Shown here: piece by piece, positions 46,476 to 57,367 of the stretch | Numbering within the stretch: the stretch's first letter is position 1 | How the letters are laid out: every line of letters starts with the position of its first letter | From: Vreelandella arcis | Lineage (GTDB): Bacteria; Pseudomonadota; Gammaproteobacteria; Pseudomonadales; Halomonadaceae | Direction: 5' to 3' | Assembly (NCBI RefSeq): GCF_900103865.1 | Contig: NZ_FNII01000003.1 | Location: 186,001 to 250,000 of the forward strand | DNA: 64,000 bases | Program-made: the position numbers and the translations under genes | Notes under the pieces: generated by a model | Database searches by the model: none | The model's input: the letters and a program-made list of their open reading frames with translations, nothing else | Told to the model about the DNA's origin: nothing

Positions 46476-47714
46476 ATGGCGCGAAAAAGGGTAGTGGTAA
46501 CTGGGTTAGGCCTGGTGACCCCAGTTGGAAATACGGTTCAAGAGTCGTGGACCAATATAGTAGCGGGGAAAAGCGGTATCGCACTCATCGATAATTTCGA
46601 TACCGACGGCTTTAATACGCGTTTTGGTGGATCGGTGAAAGATTTCGATATCAGCCCCTACCTGAACCCCAAAGATGCCCGCAAGATGGATATGTTTATT
46701 CAGTACGGTATGGCTGCGGGCAGCCAGGCGGTTCAGGATGCTGGGCTTGAGTGTACCGAGCAAAATGCGGATCGTATCGGTGTGGCTATCGGCTCTGGCA
46801 TTGGTGGTATATCAATGATTGAGCATAACCACAATGCGCTAAATAAAGGCGGCGCGCGCAAGGTATCGCCGTTCTTTGTGCCGGGGTCGATCATCAATAT
46901 GATCTCGGGCAATATGGCGATCCAGCACGGCTTTAAAGGGCCAAATATTGCCATCACCACGGCGTGTACGACAGGTACCCATAATATTGGCTACAGCGCA
47001 CGTACGATCGCGTACGGTGATGCTGATGTCATGGTATGTGGCGGCGCTGAAATGGCCACCACCCCCCTTGGTTTAGCTGGTTTCTCCGCTGCCCGCGCGC
47101 TCTCAACGCGCAATGATGCGCCTGAAGAGGCCAGCCGACCTTGGGATCGTGACCGGGATGGTTTTGTACTGTCTGACGGTGCCGGTGTGCTGGTGCTTGA
47201 AGAGTACGAACATGCCAAGGCGCGCGGCGCGACGATTTATGCTGAACTGGCAGGCTTTGGTATGAGCGATGATGCTTACCATATGACCGCTCCGCCAGAA
47301 GACGGTAGCGGTGCCGCGCTGTCGATGAGCAACGCCATTAAAGACGCCCAGCTTGATGCTTCCCAGGTGGATTACATCAATGCCCACGGTACCTCAACGG
47401 CTGCTGGCGACTTGGCAGAAAGTCGAGCCGTGGAAAAAGTCATGGGGCAAGCAGCAAAGCGAGTGGCGGTAAGCTCTACGAAGTCGATGATTGGGCATCT
47501 ATTGGGAGCCGCGGGGGCCGTGGAAGCCGTGTTCAGCGTTCTCGCCATTCGCGACCAGGTTGCACCGCCGACGATTAACCTGGATAACCCCCAGGAAGGC
47601 TGCCACCTCGATTACGTGCCGCACACCGCCCGTGATATGCGCATTGATGTCACGGTGTCCAACTCGTTTGGTTTTGGCGGCACAAACGGTTCTCTGCTAT
47701 TCAAAAAGGTCTAA
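46476..47714 (+). CDS. fabF: 3-oxoacyl-ACP synthase II FabF
   Basis: Condensing enzyme elongating acyl-ACP. The 412-aa product has the Cys nucleophile in [13 protein letters not shown] near residue 164 and catalytic His residues in [11 protein letters not shown] and [26 protein letters not shown] ribosome-binding site precedes ATG 46476. After the acpP terminator a TATACT at 46401-46406 may be the -10 of its own promoter, but no clear -35 is seen. Confidence 0.97.
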   Translation: MARKRVVVTGLGLVTPVGNTVQESWTNIVAGKSGIALIDNFDTDGFNTRFGGSVKDFDISPYLNPKDARKMDMFIQYGMAAGSQAVQDAGLECTEQNADRIGVAIGSGIGGISMIEHNHNALNKGGARKVSPFFVPGSIINMISGNMAIQHGFKGPNIAITTACTTGTHNIGYSARTIAYGDADVMVCGGAEMATTPLGLAGFSAARALSTRNDAPEEASRPWDRDRDGFVLSDGAGVLVLEEYEHAKARGATIYAELAGFGMSDDAYHMTAPPEDGSGAALSMSNAIKDAQLDASQVDYINAHGTSTAAGDLAESRAVEKVMGQAAKRVAVSSTKSMIGHLLGAAGAVEAVFSVLAIRDQVAPPTINLDNPQEGCHLDYVPHTARDMRIDVTVSNSFGFGGTNGSLLFKKV

Positions 47715-47720
47715 CCGATC

Positions 47721-48524
47721 ATGAGTCAGCCCTGGGTGCCGTTCGATGACCGTGGGCTGGCCTATGGCGACGGCGTGTTTGAGACAGTGCTGCTGCACGA
47801 AGGCCGGCCTTTGCTTTGGCGACAGCATGTAGAACGCCTTCAGGCCGGTTGTCAGCGGTTGGGAATCGAGCCCCCTACAGAGGATGAGTTGTCGGCAACA
47901 TGGCAAGCGACGCCCTCCGTCGCTTGGGAGGTGCTCAAAATCATCGTCACACGAGGTAGCGGTGGCCGCGGCTATGCACTCCCGCACACCGCCGTGCCGC
48001 GTTTGATCAGCCAGCGTGTGGCGTTTCAGCCAGATCCAACGGCCTGGGCATCAGGCGTCAGCGTACGTATTTGTCAGTTGCGCTTAGCTCGACAACCCTG
48101 CTTAGCCGGTATTAAACACCTAAACCGCCTCGAAAACGTACTGGCTCGTCAGGAATGGACGTCGCCGACTATCCGTGAAGGGCTATTGTCCGATAGCCAC
48201 GGATGGATTATCGAAGCCACCAGTATGAATTTATTCTGGGAGCAGGATGGGTGCATTATGACGCCGGTATTGGATCAGTGCGGCGTCGCCGGTACGCTGC
48301 GCGCCGCGTTGATTGACGCGCAACAGGTGACGCCAGGCCAGTTGGCGCTTGATGATATCGCCTCGGTTGATCGGTTGTGGCTGGCCAACTCTGTCCAGGG
48401 CGTGTGGCCGGTGACTGATTTATGGACCCCTCAAGGCACATGCCTTCGTCGCTGGGAATCGGCTGATCAGGACCCTTTGCAAAGGGTGGCTCACCCGTTG
48501 TTGGGTTACCCGGCAACGCCTTAA
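47721..48524 (+). CDS. pabC: Aminodeoxychorismate lyase PabC
   Basis: PLP-dependent enzyme releasing p-aminobenzoate for folate synthesis. The 267-aa class IV aminotransferase-fold protein has DRGLAYGDGVFETV near the N-terminus, the PLP-binding Lys in GIKHLNRLENVLARQE near residue 132, and an EATSMNLFW segment. The position between fabF and mltG matches E. coli and Pseudomonas and separates it from branched-chain aminotransferases. Confidence 0.93.
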   Translation: MSQPWVPFDDRGLAYGDGVFETVLLHEGRPLLWRQHVERLQAGCQRLGIEPPTEDELSATWQATPSVAWEVLKIIVTRGSGGRGYALPHTAVPRLISQRVAFQPDPTAWASGVSVRICQLRLARQPCLAGIKHLNRLENVLARQEWTSPTIREGLLSDSHGWIIEATSMNLFWEQDGCIMTPVLDQCGVAGTLRAALIDAQQVTPGQLALDDIASVDRLWLANSVQGVWPVTDLWTPQGTCLRRWESADQDPLQRVAHPLLGYPATP

Positions 48525-48548
48525 CGTATTGGATATTGAGGTCTTATA

Positions 48549-49556
48549 GTGAAACGCATTTGGGCGGCCCTGGCCGTGGTGGTGGTACTCGGCGTGGCGT
48601 GTATCGCTGGAGGTTATGTCTATTGGCAAGAGCGGCTCAAAGCCCCATTGACGATTAATGAACCCGTGCTTTATCAAGTGCCTTCGGGCGCTGGCTTCAG
48701 CCAAGTGGTCAGTGAACTGGAAAACCAGGGCGTGCTTGATGGTGCCTGGGCCTTCCAGCTGCTGGGTAAGCTCGATCCGCAAGCCCTCCCGGATCTGCGA
48801 ACCGGTGAGTATCAGCTGCAGCCTGGTATGACTGGGAGGGATTTGATGGCGTTGTTCGATAGTCGCGACGTGGTTACTTACCCTCTGACCATACCCGAAG
48901 GGTGGACGTTTGAGCAGATGCGCGAGTTGCTGGCGGCCGCCCCAAAGCTTGAACAACGCACCGCTGATATGAGCGATGACGAGGTGATGACATTGCTCGA
49001 TCGTGAGGGGACGCATCCAGAAGGATGGTTCTTTCCTGATACCTATCGCTATCATCTTGGCATGAGCGATGTGGATATCTTGCGTCAATCGTTACACCGC
49101 ATGGAGGGGATGCTTGAAGAGGTGTGGGCTGAGCGGGAAGACGACCTGACCATAGATTCCCCTTACGAGGCATTGATCATGGCGTCGTTAATCGAGCGTG
49201 AAACAGGAGCGCCCGAAGAGCGACGCGAAATCGCCGGTGTGTTCAAGCGGCGGATGGAGCAAGGCATGCGGCTGCAAACCGACCCCACGGTTATTTATGG
49301 TATGGGGGAGCGCTATGAGGGGCAGATTACGCATGCCGATTTACGCGAGGCCACGCCTTACAACACCTATGTGATTGATGGGTTGCCACCTACGCCGATT
49401 GCCATGCCGGGCCGCGCTGCGCTGGAAGCTGCGGTGAACCCTTTACCCGGCGATACGCTGTATTTTGTGGCACGGGGCGACGGTACACATAAGTTTTCTC
49501 GCACGCTGCGTGAGCACAATAATGCCGTCAATCGATATATCCGTAATCGTGACTAA
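48549..49556 (+). CDS. mltG: Endolytic murein transglycosylase MltG
   Basis: Inner-membrane lytic transglycosylase that cuts nascent glycan strands and sets their length. The 335-aa protein has an N-terminal membrane helix (about 5-25), then a YceG domain with catalytic Glu in SLIERETGAPEERREIAGVF, then LQTDPTVIYG. The GTG at 48549 begins VKRIWAAL. It sits between pabC and tmk, the usual place for yceG. Confidence 0.94.
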   Translation: MKRIWAALAVVVVLGVACIAGGYVYWQERLKAPLTINEPVLYQVPSGAGFSQVVSELENQGVLDGAWAFQLLGKLDPQALPDLRTGEYQLQPGMTGRDLMALFDSRDVVTYPLTIPEGWTFEQMRELLAAAPKLEQRTADMSDDEVMTLLDREGTHPEGWFFPDTYRYHLGMSDVDILRQSLHRMEGMLEEVWAEREDDLTIDSPYEALIMASLIERETGAPEERREIAGVFKRRMEQGMRLQTDPTVIYGMGERYEGQITHADLREATPYNTYVIDGLPPTPIAMPGRAALEAAVNPLPGDTLYFVARGDGTHKFSRTLREHNNAVNRYIRNRD

Positions 49557-49568
49557 AAACGTTACTAA

Positions 49569-51214
<1,646 letters not shown>

Positions 51215-51254
51215 GTATGCTTTACAGGCTCACCTGATCGATTAACGAGGTGTT

Positions 51255-51590
51255 ATGGCAACGCAAAAAGCGCTCTCGCTCACGGTGCCCGATGTGCCCA
51301 CGTTACTGTCCGCCTATATGCCTTTTCTCGACCGTGGGGGAATGTTTATTCCCACGCGTGGCCTCTATGAATTAGGTCAAACCGTTTATTTACTGCTCAC
51401 GCTACCGGGCGAAAGCGAACGCCTTTCGCTGAGTGGCGAGGTGATTTGGGTGTCTCCTGACGGCGTTACTGGTCGTCGAATGCCCGGTATCGGTATCCAT
51501 TTCAACGCGCAGGATTATATGGTGCGTGACCGCATTGAAACCCTGCTGGCGGGACAGTTAGATAAAGCCGCTCCCTCCTTTACCCTTTAA
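51255..51590 (+). CDS. pilZ: PilZ-domain protein, type IV pilus biogenesis PilZ type
   Basis: 111-aa single-domain protein aligning along its length with Pseudomonas PilZ: AAYMPF-like SAYMPFLDRGGMFIPT, LPGESERLSLSGEVIWVSPDG and GIGIHFNAQD. The canonical N-terminal RxxxR of c-di-GMP binders is missing, as in the founding PilZ, which acts through pilus partners rather than by binding c-di-GMP. The holB-pilZ-tatD context matches Pseudomonas. Pilus genes are not in the window. Confidence 0.9.
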   Translation: MATQKALSLTVPDVPTLLSAYMPFLDRGGMFIPTRGLYELGQTVYLLLTLPGESERLSLSGEVIWVSPDGVTGRRMPGIGIHFNAQDYMVRDRIETLLAGQLDKAAPSFTL

Positions 51591-51609
51591 CGCCCACCAT
51601 GAGAGCGAC

Positions 51610-52446
51610 ATGTTTGTTGATTCCCACTGTCACTTGGATCGCCTATCCGATAATACCCACGAGGGTAGCCTAGCAGCAGCCCTAACGGCGGCTCGCGATG
51701 TAGGGGTTAACCAGTTCCTGGCAATTGCGGTGAGCCTGGATGATATGCCTGGGCTTGCCGATATTGCCCGAGCGCATCAGGACGTCGTGATATCGGCAGG
51801 GCAGCATCCACTGCACGAAGCTCTGGTTGAACCCAGTGTAAGTGATATTAAAGAAGCCGCTGACCAGTACGGCGCGGTCGCGATCGGCGAGACCGGTCTA
51901 GACTACCATTACGTGGATAGCGTGCCGGTGGCGGTTCAGCACGAGCGTTTCAAGCGTCACCTTATCGCGGCTCGCGAGCTTGAGCTCCCTGTGGTGGTGC
52001 ATACCCGCGAAGCCAAAGAAGACACACTCGCGTTACTACGTGAATACAGCGATCCACACGTAGGGGGCGTGCTCCACTGTTTCACTGAAGATCTCGATAT
52101 GGCGCGCGAGGCGGTGCGACTCGGTTTTTATATTTCGTTATCCGGAATTATCACGTTTCGCAATGCGCAGTCGTTACGCGAGTTAGCACGCCAGCTGCCG
52201 CTTGACCGTTTGTTGATCGAAACCGATAGCCCTTACTTGGCACCCGTGCCGCACCGTGGTAAACCCAACGAACCCGCTTGGGTGGTTGAGGTCGCTGAGT
52301 GCATTGCCCAAGCGCGCGATATCAGCGTGGATGAAGTGGCTATGCAGACCACCGCTAATTTCTACCAGCTATTTCGTGAAGCGGTACCCGACGCGCCCGA
52401 GAATGTTAAGCAGGCGTTGGCCCAAGCAGGACTGGTAGGACGCTAA
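51610..52446 (+). CDS. TatD-family metal-dependent hydrolase (YcfH-like)
   Basis: 278-aa TIM-barrel hydrolase. Metal ligands appear as DSHCHLD at the start, Glu in GETGLDYHY, His in VVHTREA and LHCFTED, and Asp in ETDSPYLAP. The family includes DNases and D-aminoacyl-tRNA-type activities; the exact role of YcfH is not established. It follows pilZ by 19 bases, the usual place of ycfH near holB. Confidence 0.9.
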   Translation: MFVDSHCHLDRLSDNTHEGSLAAALTAARDVGVNQFLAIAVSLDDMPGLADIARAHQDVVISAGQHPLHEALVEPSVSDIKEAADQYGAVAIGETGLDYHYVDSVPVAVQHERFKRHLIAARELELPVVVHTREAKEDTLALLREYSDPHVGGVLHCFTEDLDMAREAVRLGFYISLSGIITFRNAQSLRELARQLPLDRLLIETDSPYLAPVPHRGKPNEPAWVVEVAECIAQARDISVDEVAMQTTANFYQLFREAVPDAPENVKQALAQAGLVGR

Positions 52447-52469
52447 GCCGGCCAGTGCGAGGTAATACG

Positions 52470-53045
52470 ATGAACATAGACCGATTGCTTGATTATCGTC
52501 AGGGCGCCTCGAGCATTCCGCCGCTTGACGACTGGCAGCCCGCGCTGTCAGGCGATATGGCGTTACGCATTGATGCCCAAGGCGGCTGGTGGCACGAAGG
52601 GCAGCCATTTGCCCGGCCAAATGTCGCTCAGTTGTTGTCGTCTCTGTTACGCCGTGATGCGGAAGGCTACTGTTTAGTGACGCCGGTTGAGCGTTGGCGT
52701 ATCCAGGTGGACGATTTGCCGCTGGTCGCCGTGGAAGCCGATTTTCATGATGACGCGTGGTGGTTGACCACCCAGTTCGATGACGTCGTGCGTCTTGAGC
52801 CCGAGCACCCGCTTAGCTTGAGCGAAACGCCGCAAGGGGATCTTGTACCGGAAATCGCCGTACGTTTTGGGTTAGCGGCCCGGCTACATCGCCACGTTTA
52901 CTACCAGCTTGCTGAAGCCGCTGCGCTGCGTGATACCCAGGCTGGCCGCCAGGCGCTGAGCGTCTATAGCGCGGGTCACTGGTTTGTGCTTGGCTACCTC
53001 GACGCGGATGATCTTGATGGGCTGGCGCCCAGCGAGGGGCCGTGA
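52470..53045 (+). CDS. DUF1285-domain protein
   Basis: 191-aa cytoplasmic protein of the DUF1285 family, function unknown. Features are the N-terminal IPPLDDWQPALSGDMALRIDAQGGWWHEG segment and a central EADFHDDAWWLTTQFDD. GAGGTAA precedes ATG 52470. It overlaps the start of the downstream helicase gene by 4 bases. A homologue sits after tatD in Pseudomonas, so the location is conserved even if the function is not known. Confidence 0.8.
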   Translation: MNIDRLLDYRQGASSIPPLDDWQPALSGDMALRIDAQGGWWHEGQPFARPNVAQLLSSLLRRDAEGYCLVTPVERWRIQVDDLPLVAVEADFHDDAWWLTTQFDDVVRLEPEHPLSLSETPQGDLVPEIAVRFGLAARLHRHVYYQLAEAAALRDTQAGRQALSVYSAGHWFVLGYLDADDLDGLAPSEGP

Positions 53046-55228
53046 AGCTAACCGCTGAACAGCAAGCCGTCATTCACCACGATGAGGGCCATGCCCGTGT
53101 TGCTGCGGTGGCCGGTGCCGGTAAAACCACCACCATGGCCGCGCGGGTTCATTACTTGCTCAGCCGTGGTGTACCGCCTAAGCGCATTCTGGTGCTGATG
53201 TTTAATCGCTCCGCCCGGGAAGATTTTCAGCGTCGCTTGGCAAGTATGGCGCCATCCGGTCAGGCGCTACCTGACGTTCGTACTTTTCACTCGCTGGGTC
53301 ACCGGCTGACGCAAAGCCTGTGTCGCTGGGGCGTCCTGGCGCCGCGTCGCCTGTTGTCGGCGGAATGGCAGCTTGAGCGTTTGCTTCGCCAGGCCAGCCT
53401 GAATGTGCTCAGCGATGCCGTTGAGCGCCGCGATGCGGCGCTGGAAGGCGATCGACTCGAGACGCTGGCCCATTTTTGCGGTCTAGTTAAAGCCGAAATG
53501 CTGCCCCCCGAAGCCCTCTTTGATCGTCTCAATTACGACCCCGATACGGACTATTTCCCCGCCGCCTTTAACGAGGCCGAGCGCCTGCTGCGTAGTGAAG
53601 GGGTGATGACCTATGCGGATTTGCTTTATCGTCCGCTGCAAGCCCTCGAAGCCGATAGCGCCTTACGTAGCCGGGTAGAGGGCTTTCTCGATCACGTGAT
53701 AATCGATGAGTATCAGGATATCAATGCGGCCCAGCAGCGCCTGCTGGCGGTTCTGGCGGGTAAGCGGGCATCCGTGATGGCGGTGGGCGACGCCAATCAG
53801 TGTATCTACGAATGGCGCGGCGCGCGGCCGGATACCATGCTGGAAAACTTTACCGCCACCTTTGGCGAAGCGACCGATTACCCTCTCTCGACCACGTTTC
53901 GCCACGGCCATGCCCTGGCGCTGGCGGCCAACCATGCGATTGCCGCCAACCAGCGTCGGCCGGATCAGCTATGTTTGGCCGCGCCCCACAATCCGGATAC
54001 CCGCTTGTCCGTGGGGCAGGGTGGTCGGCAACTGCTGGATGCGTTGATCGACTGGCAGGCGCAGGGCCGCGTGTTGAGCGACGTGAGTCTCCTGGTGCGC
54101 AGCTGGGCGCTTTCGGTGCCGTTTCAACTGGCGCTTCTGCAGGCTGGCATCCCCTTTCGGCTGGCCCGCGAAGACCGCTTTGTGTTTCGCCTGCCGCTGG
54201 TTCAGGCGCTGGCCGGGTATTTAAAACTTTCCCGTCGCCCGACATTGCTGCAAGACCCCGAACAGCTTACCTTGCTGCTGGCCCAGCCCACGCCATTCGT
54301 GGCCCGCGAGCGCCTGCAGCGGTTGGCTCAGTATCTCGCCAGCCGTCAAGCATGGCCGGAAAATCACGACCCGGTGATCAGTGATTTAAAGCCCATCCAG
54401 CGGCGCACGCTGAAAAAACGCTGGACGTTGCTGTGCGAACTGCCGCAGCTCAGTGCATGGCCGCCCGCCAAGCTCTTGCAGCACGTCGTGGATACCATTG
54501 AGGCCGAGAAAACCCTGAGGCGCGCCGCCGCCCGCCGCGAAAAAGGCGAAGAAGACGTGCGCTTGCTGGACGTGCTGATCGAGCAGGCGCAAAGCGTTTC
54601 AGACCCGGATGCGTTTATCGAGTTGTTGGAGCGCCCGATAGAGAATCAAGCGGCGGGGGTGCTGATCAGCACCGTTCACGGCGCCAAGGGGCTTGAGTGG
54701 CCCTTCGTCGCCGTGGCAGGCGTCAACGAGGAAGACTTTCCTTATTACAGTCGGGACAACCCGCTCACCGACGACCGCCTGGAAGAAGAGCGGCGGCTGT
54801 TTTATGTCGCGATCACGCGCTCGAAAGAACAGTTGCTTGTACTTCACGATGGCGGGGCACATCGGCCCAGTCGATTTATTACCGAAAGCGCCTGGCAGGA
54901 TAGCATGCAGGTCGCTGCCTGCCTGGTCAGCGACAACGCGCAGTCGCTCACGCTGAGGGTCACGTCGCCATCGCTCGTGGGACGTTACCTGAGCCAGCTA
55001 GGGCGTGATGACATTGAATTGGCCGCGCCCGAGGTTCAGGCCCCCCAGGCAGCCTACACCGCAAGCGCGTTCTATCCTGGCCAGCGGTTGCACCATGCGG
55101 TGTTCGGAGAAGGCGAGGTGGCCACCGTGGAAGGTAACCCAAGCGACCCGGTGATCGATGTGCGCTTTGATCAGGCAGGGCGGCGACGGCTGATTGCCAG
55201 CCGTGCCCCCATTGAGCGGCTGGCCTGA
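53042..55228 (+). CDS. UvrD/Rep-family ATP-dependent DNA helicase
   Basis: 728-aa superfamily 1A helicase. Walker A is AGAGKTTTMAARV (about residues 21-33), Walker B VIIDEYQDINAAQQR (about 219-233), then motif III AVGDANQCIYEWRGA, motif V STVHGAKGLEWPFVAV and motif VI YVAITRSKEQL. The last 50 residues (from YPGQRLHHAVFGEGEVATV) resemble the small beta-barrel at the end of PcrA/UvrD. It is not clearly UvrD, Rep or RecB by context. The GTG start overlaps the DUF1285 stop. Confidence 0.88.
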   Translation: MKLTAEQQAVIHHDEGHARVAAVAGAGKTTTMAARVHYLLSRGVPPKRILVLMFNRSAREDFQRRLASMAPSGQALPDVRTFHSLGHRLTQSLCRWGVLAPRRLLSAEWQLERLLRQASLNVLSDAVERRDAALEGDRLETLAHFCGLVKAEMLPPEALFDRLNYDPDTDYFPAAFNEAERLLRSEGVMTYADLLYRPLQALEADSALRSRVEGFLDHVIIDEYQDINAAQQRLLAVLAGKRASVMAVGDANQCIYEWRGARPDTMLENFTATFGEATDYPLSTTFRHGHALALAANHAIAANQRRPDQLCLAAPHNPDTRLSVGQGGRQLLDALIDWQAQGRVLSDVSLLVRSWALSVPFQLALLQAGIPFRLAREDRFVFRLPLVQALAGYLKLSRRPTLLQDPEQLTLLLAQPTPFVARERLQRLAQYLASRQAWPENHDPVISDLKPIQRRTLKKRWTLLCELPQLSAWPPAKLLQHVVDTIEAEKTLRRAAARREKGEEDVRLLDVLIEQAQSVSDPDAFIELLERPIENQAAGVLISTVHGAKGLEWPFVAVAGVNEEDFPYYSRDNPLTDDRLEEERRLFYVAITRSKEQLLVLHDGGAHRPSRFITESAWQDSMQVAACLVSDNAQSLTLRVTSPSLVGRYLSQLGRDDIELAAPEVQAPQAAYTASAFYPGQRLHHAVFGEGEVATVEGNPSDPVIDVRFDQAGRRRLIASRAPIERLA

Positions 55229-55233
55229 TAAAG

Positions 55234-55258
55234 AAAATGCCCCAGTGATGAGGCATTT
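55234..55258. terminator. Weak bidirectional terminator between the helicase gene and etfD
   Basis: A 7-bp stem, AAATGCC and GGCATTT, with a 10-base loop and modest A/T flanks, in the 66-base gap between two converging genes. Confidence 0.5.
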
Positions 55259-55294
55259 AGCTTTATTGACATGCGGGGTGTGTCACAGCGACCG

Positions 55295-56959
55295 CTACAT
55301 ATTCGGGTAGTTGGGACCGCCGCCGCCCTCCGGTGCTACCCAGGTAATATTCTGAGCTGGATCCTTGATATCGCAGGTCTTGCAGTGGATGCAGTTCTGG
55401 AAGTTGATCTGGAAGCGAGGCTCGCCCTGATCATCTTCGACGACTTCGTAGACACCTACCGGGCAGTAGCGCTGCGCGGGTTCAGCGTACTTGGGCAGAT
55501 TGTCGCGAATCGGTAGGTCAGGATCGTCCAAGCGCAGGTGGCAAGGTTGGTTTTCTTCGTGGTTGGTGTTGGACAGGAACACCGACGAAGGCTTATCGAA
55601 CGATAGCTTGCCGTCGGGCTTGGGGTAGTCGATTTTCTCAAACTCGTCGGCGGGCTTGAGCGCCCCGTGGTCGGTGGTCGTATCGTGCAGGTTGGGCAGT
55701 TTGCCACCCAGTAGTTGATTGGCAAAATTATACGCGCCGCCGCCTACCGTGCCGTATTTATGGATGGCCGGGCCAAAGCTGGCGTTTTCTTTCAACTCTT
55801 GATAAGCCCAACTGGCTTCCCATTTGTCGGTGAAGCTGGTTAGCTCTTGGGCGCCTTCGTCGCCGCCTTTTACGGCCTCGAAAACGCTCTCGGCGGCCAC
55901 CATGCCGGATTTCATGGCAGTATGCAGGCCTTTGATTTTGGCAAAGTTGAGCGTGCCTGCGTCACACCCAATTAACAGCCCCCCTGGGAACGTCATTTTC
56001 GGTAGGCAGTTAAAGCCGCCTTTGGTGATGGCCCGAGCGCCGTAGGCCACGCGCTTGCCGCCCTCCAAATACTGGCTAAGCACCGGATGGTGTTTCATGC
56101 GTTGGAATTCATCAAACGGCGAGAGCCATGGGTTTTGGTAGCCAAGATCCATAATCAAGCCAACGACGACCTGCTGGTTTTCTGCGTGGTACAGGAACCA
56201 GCCGCCGTGGGCGTTTTTACCCAGCGGCCAGCCCGAACCATGGAGAACCACGCCCGGTTCATGCTTATCGGCAGGCACATCCCAAAGCTCTTTCAGGCCG
56301 ATGCCGTAGTGCTGCGGGTCGCGACCGGCGTCTAGCGAGAAATCCTGGATCAAGCGCTTGCCGATATGGCCGCGAGAGCCTTCGGCAAACAGGGTATATT
56401 TGGCGCGTAGTTCCATGCCCGGCATGTGGCCGTCTTTGGGTGTTCCGTCGGCGGCAACGCCCATGTCGCCGATCAGGATGCCGCGAACCGCACCATCTTC
56501 AACGATGGCTTCCTGAGCCGCAAACCCTGGGAAAATTTCAACGCCCAGGGCTTCTGCCTGCTCCGCCAGCCAGCGGCATAAGTTGCCGGCGCTAATCACA
56601 TAGCGGTGGCTGTCACCGTCGGTGTTATGCATGCTCTTGGGTACTAGCGCGTTGGGTAGTTTTTGCGCGCTTTCGGCATCTTTGAGCAGATAAACATCGT
56701 CGCGGGTGGCGGGGGTGTTGAGCGGCGCGCCACGTTCTTGCCAGTCGGGAAACAGTTCGTTCAGAGCGCGAGGCTCAAAGACTGCGCCGGATAAAATATG
56801 CGCGCCCACTTCCGAGCCTTTCTCAACCACGCAGACGGTTAGCTCTTGTTCTGCTTCGTTGGCCTGTTGCATTAAGCGGCACGCAGCCGCCAGACCGGAA
56901 GGGCCTGCACCGACGATGACCACGTCAAAGTCCATTACATCGCGTTCAACGTTATCCAC
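55295..56959 (-). CDS. etfD: Electron transfer flavoprotein-ubiquinone oxidoreductase
   Basis: Membrane-associated flavo-iron-sulfur protein passing electrons from ETF to ubiquinone. The 554-aa product has the FAD-binding VVIVGAGPSGLAAACRL near the N-terminus, a central ubiquinone-binding region and a C-terminal [4Fe-4S] cluster formed by Cys in RYCPVGVY and NCIHCKTCDIKDP. The ATG at 56959 has AAGGAGA upstream; an in-frame ATG at 56935 is possible. It is divergent from etfBA, its redox partner. Confidence 0.96.
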   Translation of the reverse strand: MDNVERDVMDFDVVIVGAGPSGLAAACRLMQQANEAEQELTVCVVEKGSEVGAHILSGAVFEPRALNELFPDWQERGAPLNTPATRDDVYLLKDAESAQKLPNALVPKSMHNTDGDSHRYVISAGNLCRWLAEQAEALGVEIFPGFAAQEAIVEDGAVRGILIGDMGVAADGTPKDGHMPGMELRAKYTLFAEGSRGHIGKRLIQDFSLDAGRDPQHYGIGLKELWDVPADKHEPGVVLHGSGWPLGKNAHGGWFLYHAENQQVVVGLIMDLGYQNPWLSPFDEFQRMKHHPVLSQYLEGGKRVAYGARAITKGGFNCLPKMTFPGGLLIGCDAGTLNFAKIKGLHTAMKSGMVAAESVFEAVKGGDEGAQELTSFTDKWEASWAYQELKENASFGPAIHKYGTVGGGAYNFANQLLGGKLPNLHDTTTDHGALKPADEFEKIDYPKPDGKLSFDKPSSVFLSNTNHEENQPCHLRLDDPDLPIRDNLPKYAEPAQRYCPVGVYEVVEDDQGEPRFQINFQNCIHCKTCDIKDPAQNITWVAPEGGGGPNYPNM

Positions 56960-57016
56960 CTGGTTGTCTCCTTATTCTCATAAGTGCTGTGCCTTATAAA
57001 AACACGGCCTTAATTT

Positions 57017-57030
57017 AAAACGGTCGTTTG
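57017..57030. promoter_or_regulatory. PsrA-like operator in the etfD leader
   Basis: AAAAC-GGTC-GTTTG fits the published Pseudomonas PsrA motif (G/C)AAAC-N2-4-GTTT(G/C) at all but the first base. It lies just downstream of the predicted etfD start, where a repressor would block. It is a short motif, so chance remains possible. Confidence 0.4.
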
Positions 57031-57046
57031 CTTCTGGTTATCCCTC

Positions 57047-57076
57047 ATAATAGGCATAATACCTGTGTCAGGTCAC
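57047..57076 (-). promoter_or_regulatory. Possible etfD promoter
   Basis: On the minus strand: GTGACC (57076-57071) as a 4-of-6 -35, an 18-base spacer and TATTAT (57052-57047) as -10. The start would be near 57040, about 80 nt before the ATG. Confidence 0.35.
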
Positions 57077-57367
57077 GCCTACGATGCCAAAAGGGCGAAT
57101 TACGCTTACCGAGTTGTGAAAGGCGATGCTTTGTCTGTTCAAAGGATTCGACCAAGGCCGCAAATGTCCCCTATTGTTGCAGGGCGGTAGGTTGTGGCAG
57201 ATTAATAAGGTTTTTCATTTGTGAGCCTATCAAACGCTTGAATGAATTTTGCCGCGGATGGCCTCATCAGGTGCCGCGAAGTGATATCAAGAGCTTATCT
57301 AAGGTGCCCGCCAGGTGGGTGCCATCTAGGGTCAACGGCTTTACCACAAGAGCCAAGCGAGGAACCT

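Larger units (their letters stand above)
56960..57367. other. etfD-etfB divergent regulatory region
   Basis: 408 bases without a convincing gene. It holds a possible etfD promoter (57047-57076), a PsrA-like palindrome at 57017-57030, an inverted repeat ACCTG-N3-CAGGT at 57061-57073 and a second PsrA-like half-matched site CAAACGCTTG at 57231-57240. I could not identify a clear promoter for etfB. A Cys-rich open frame on the plus strand (57028-57390) overlaps etfB and looks non-coding. Confidence 0.6.
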
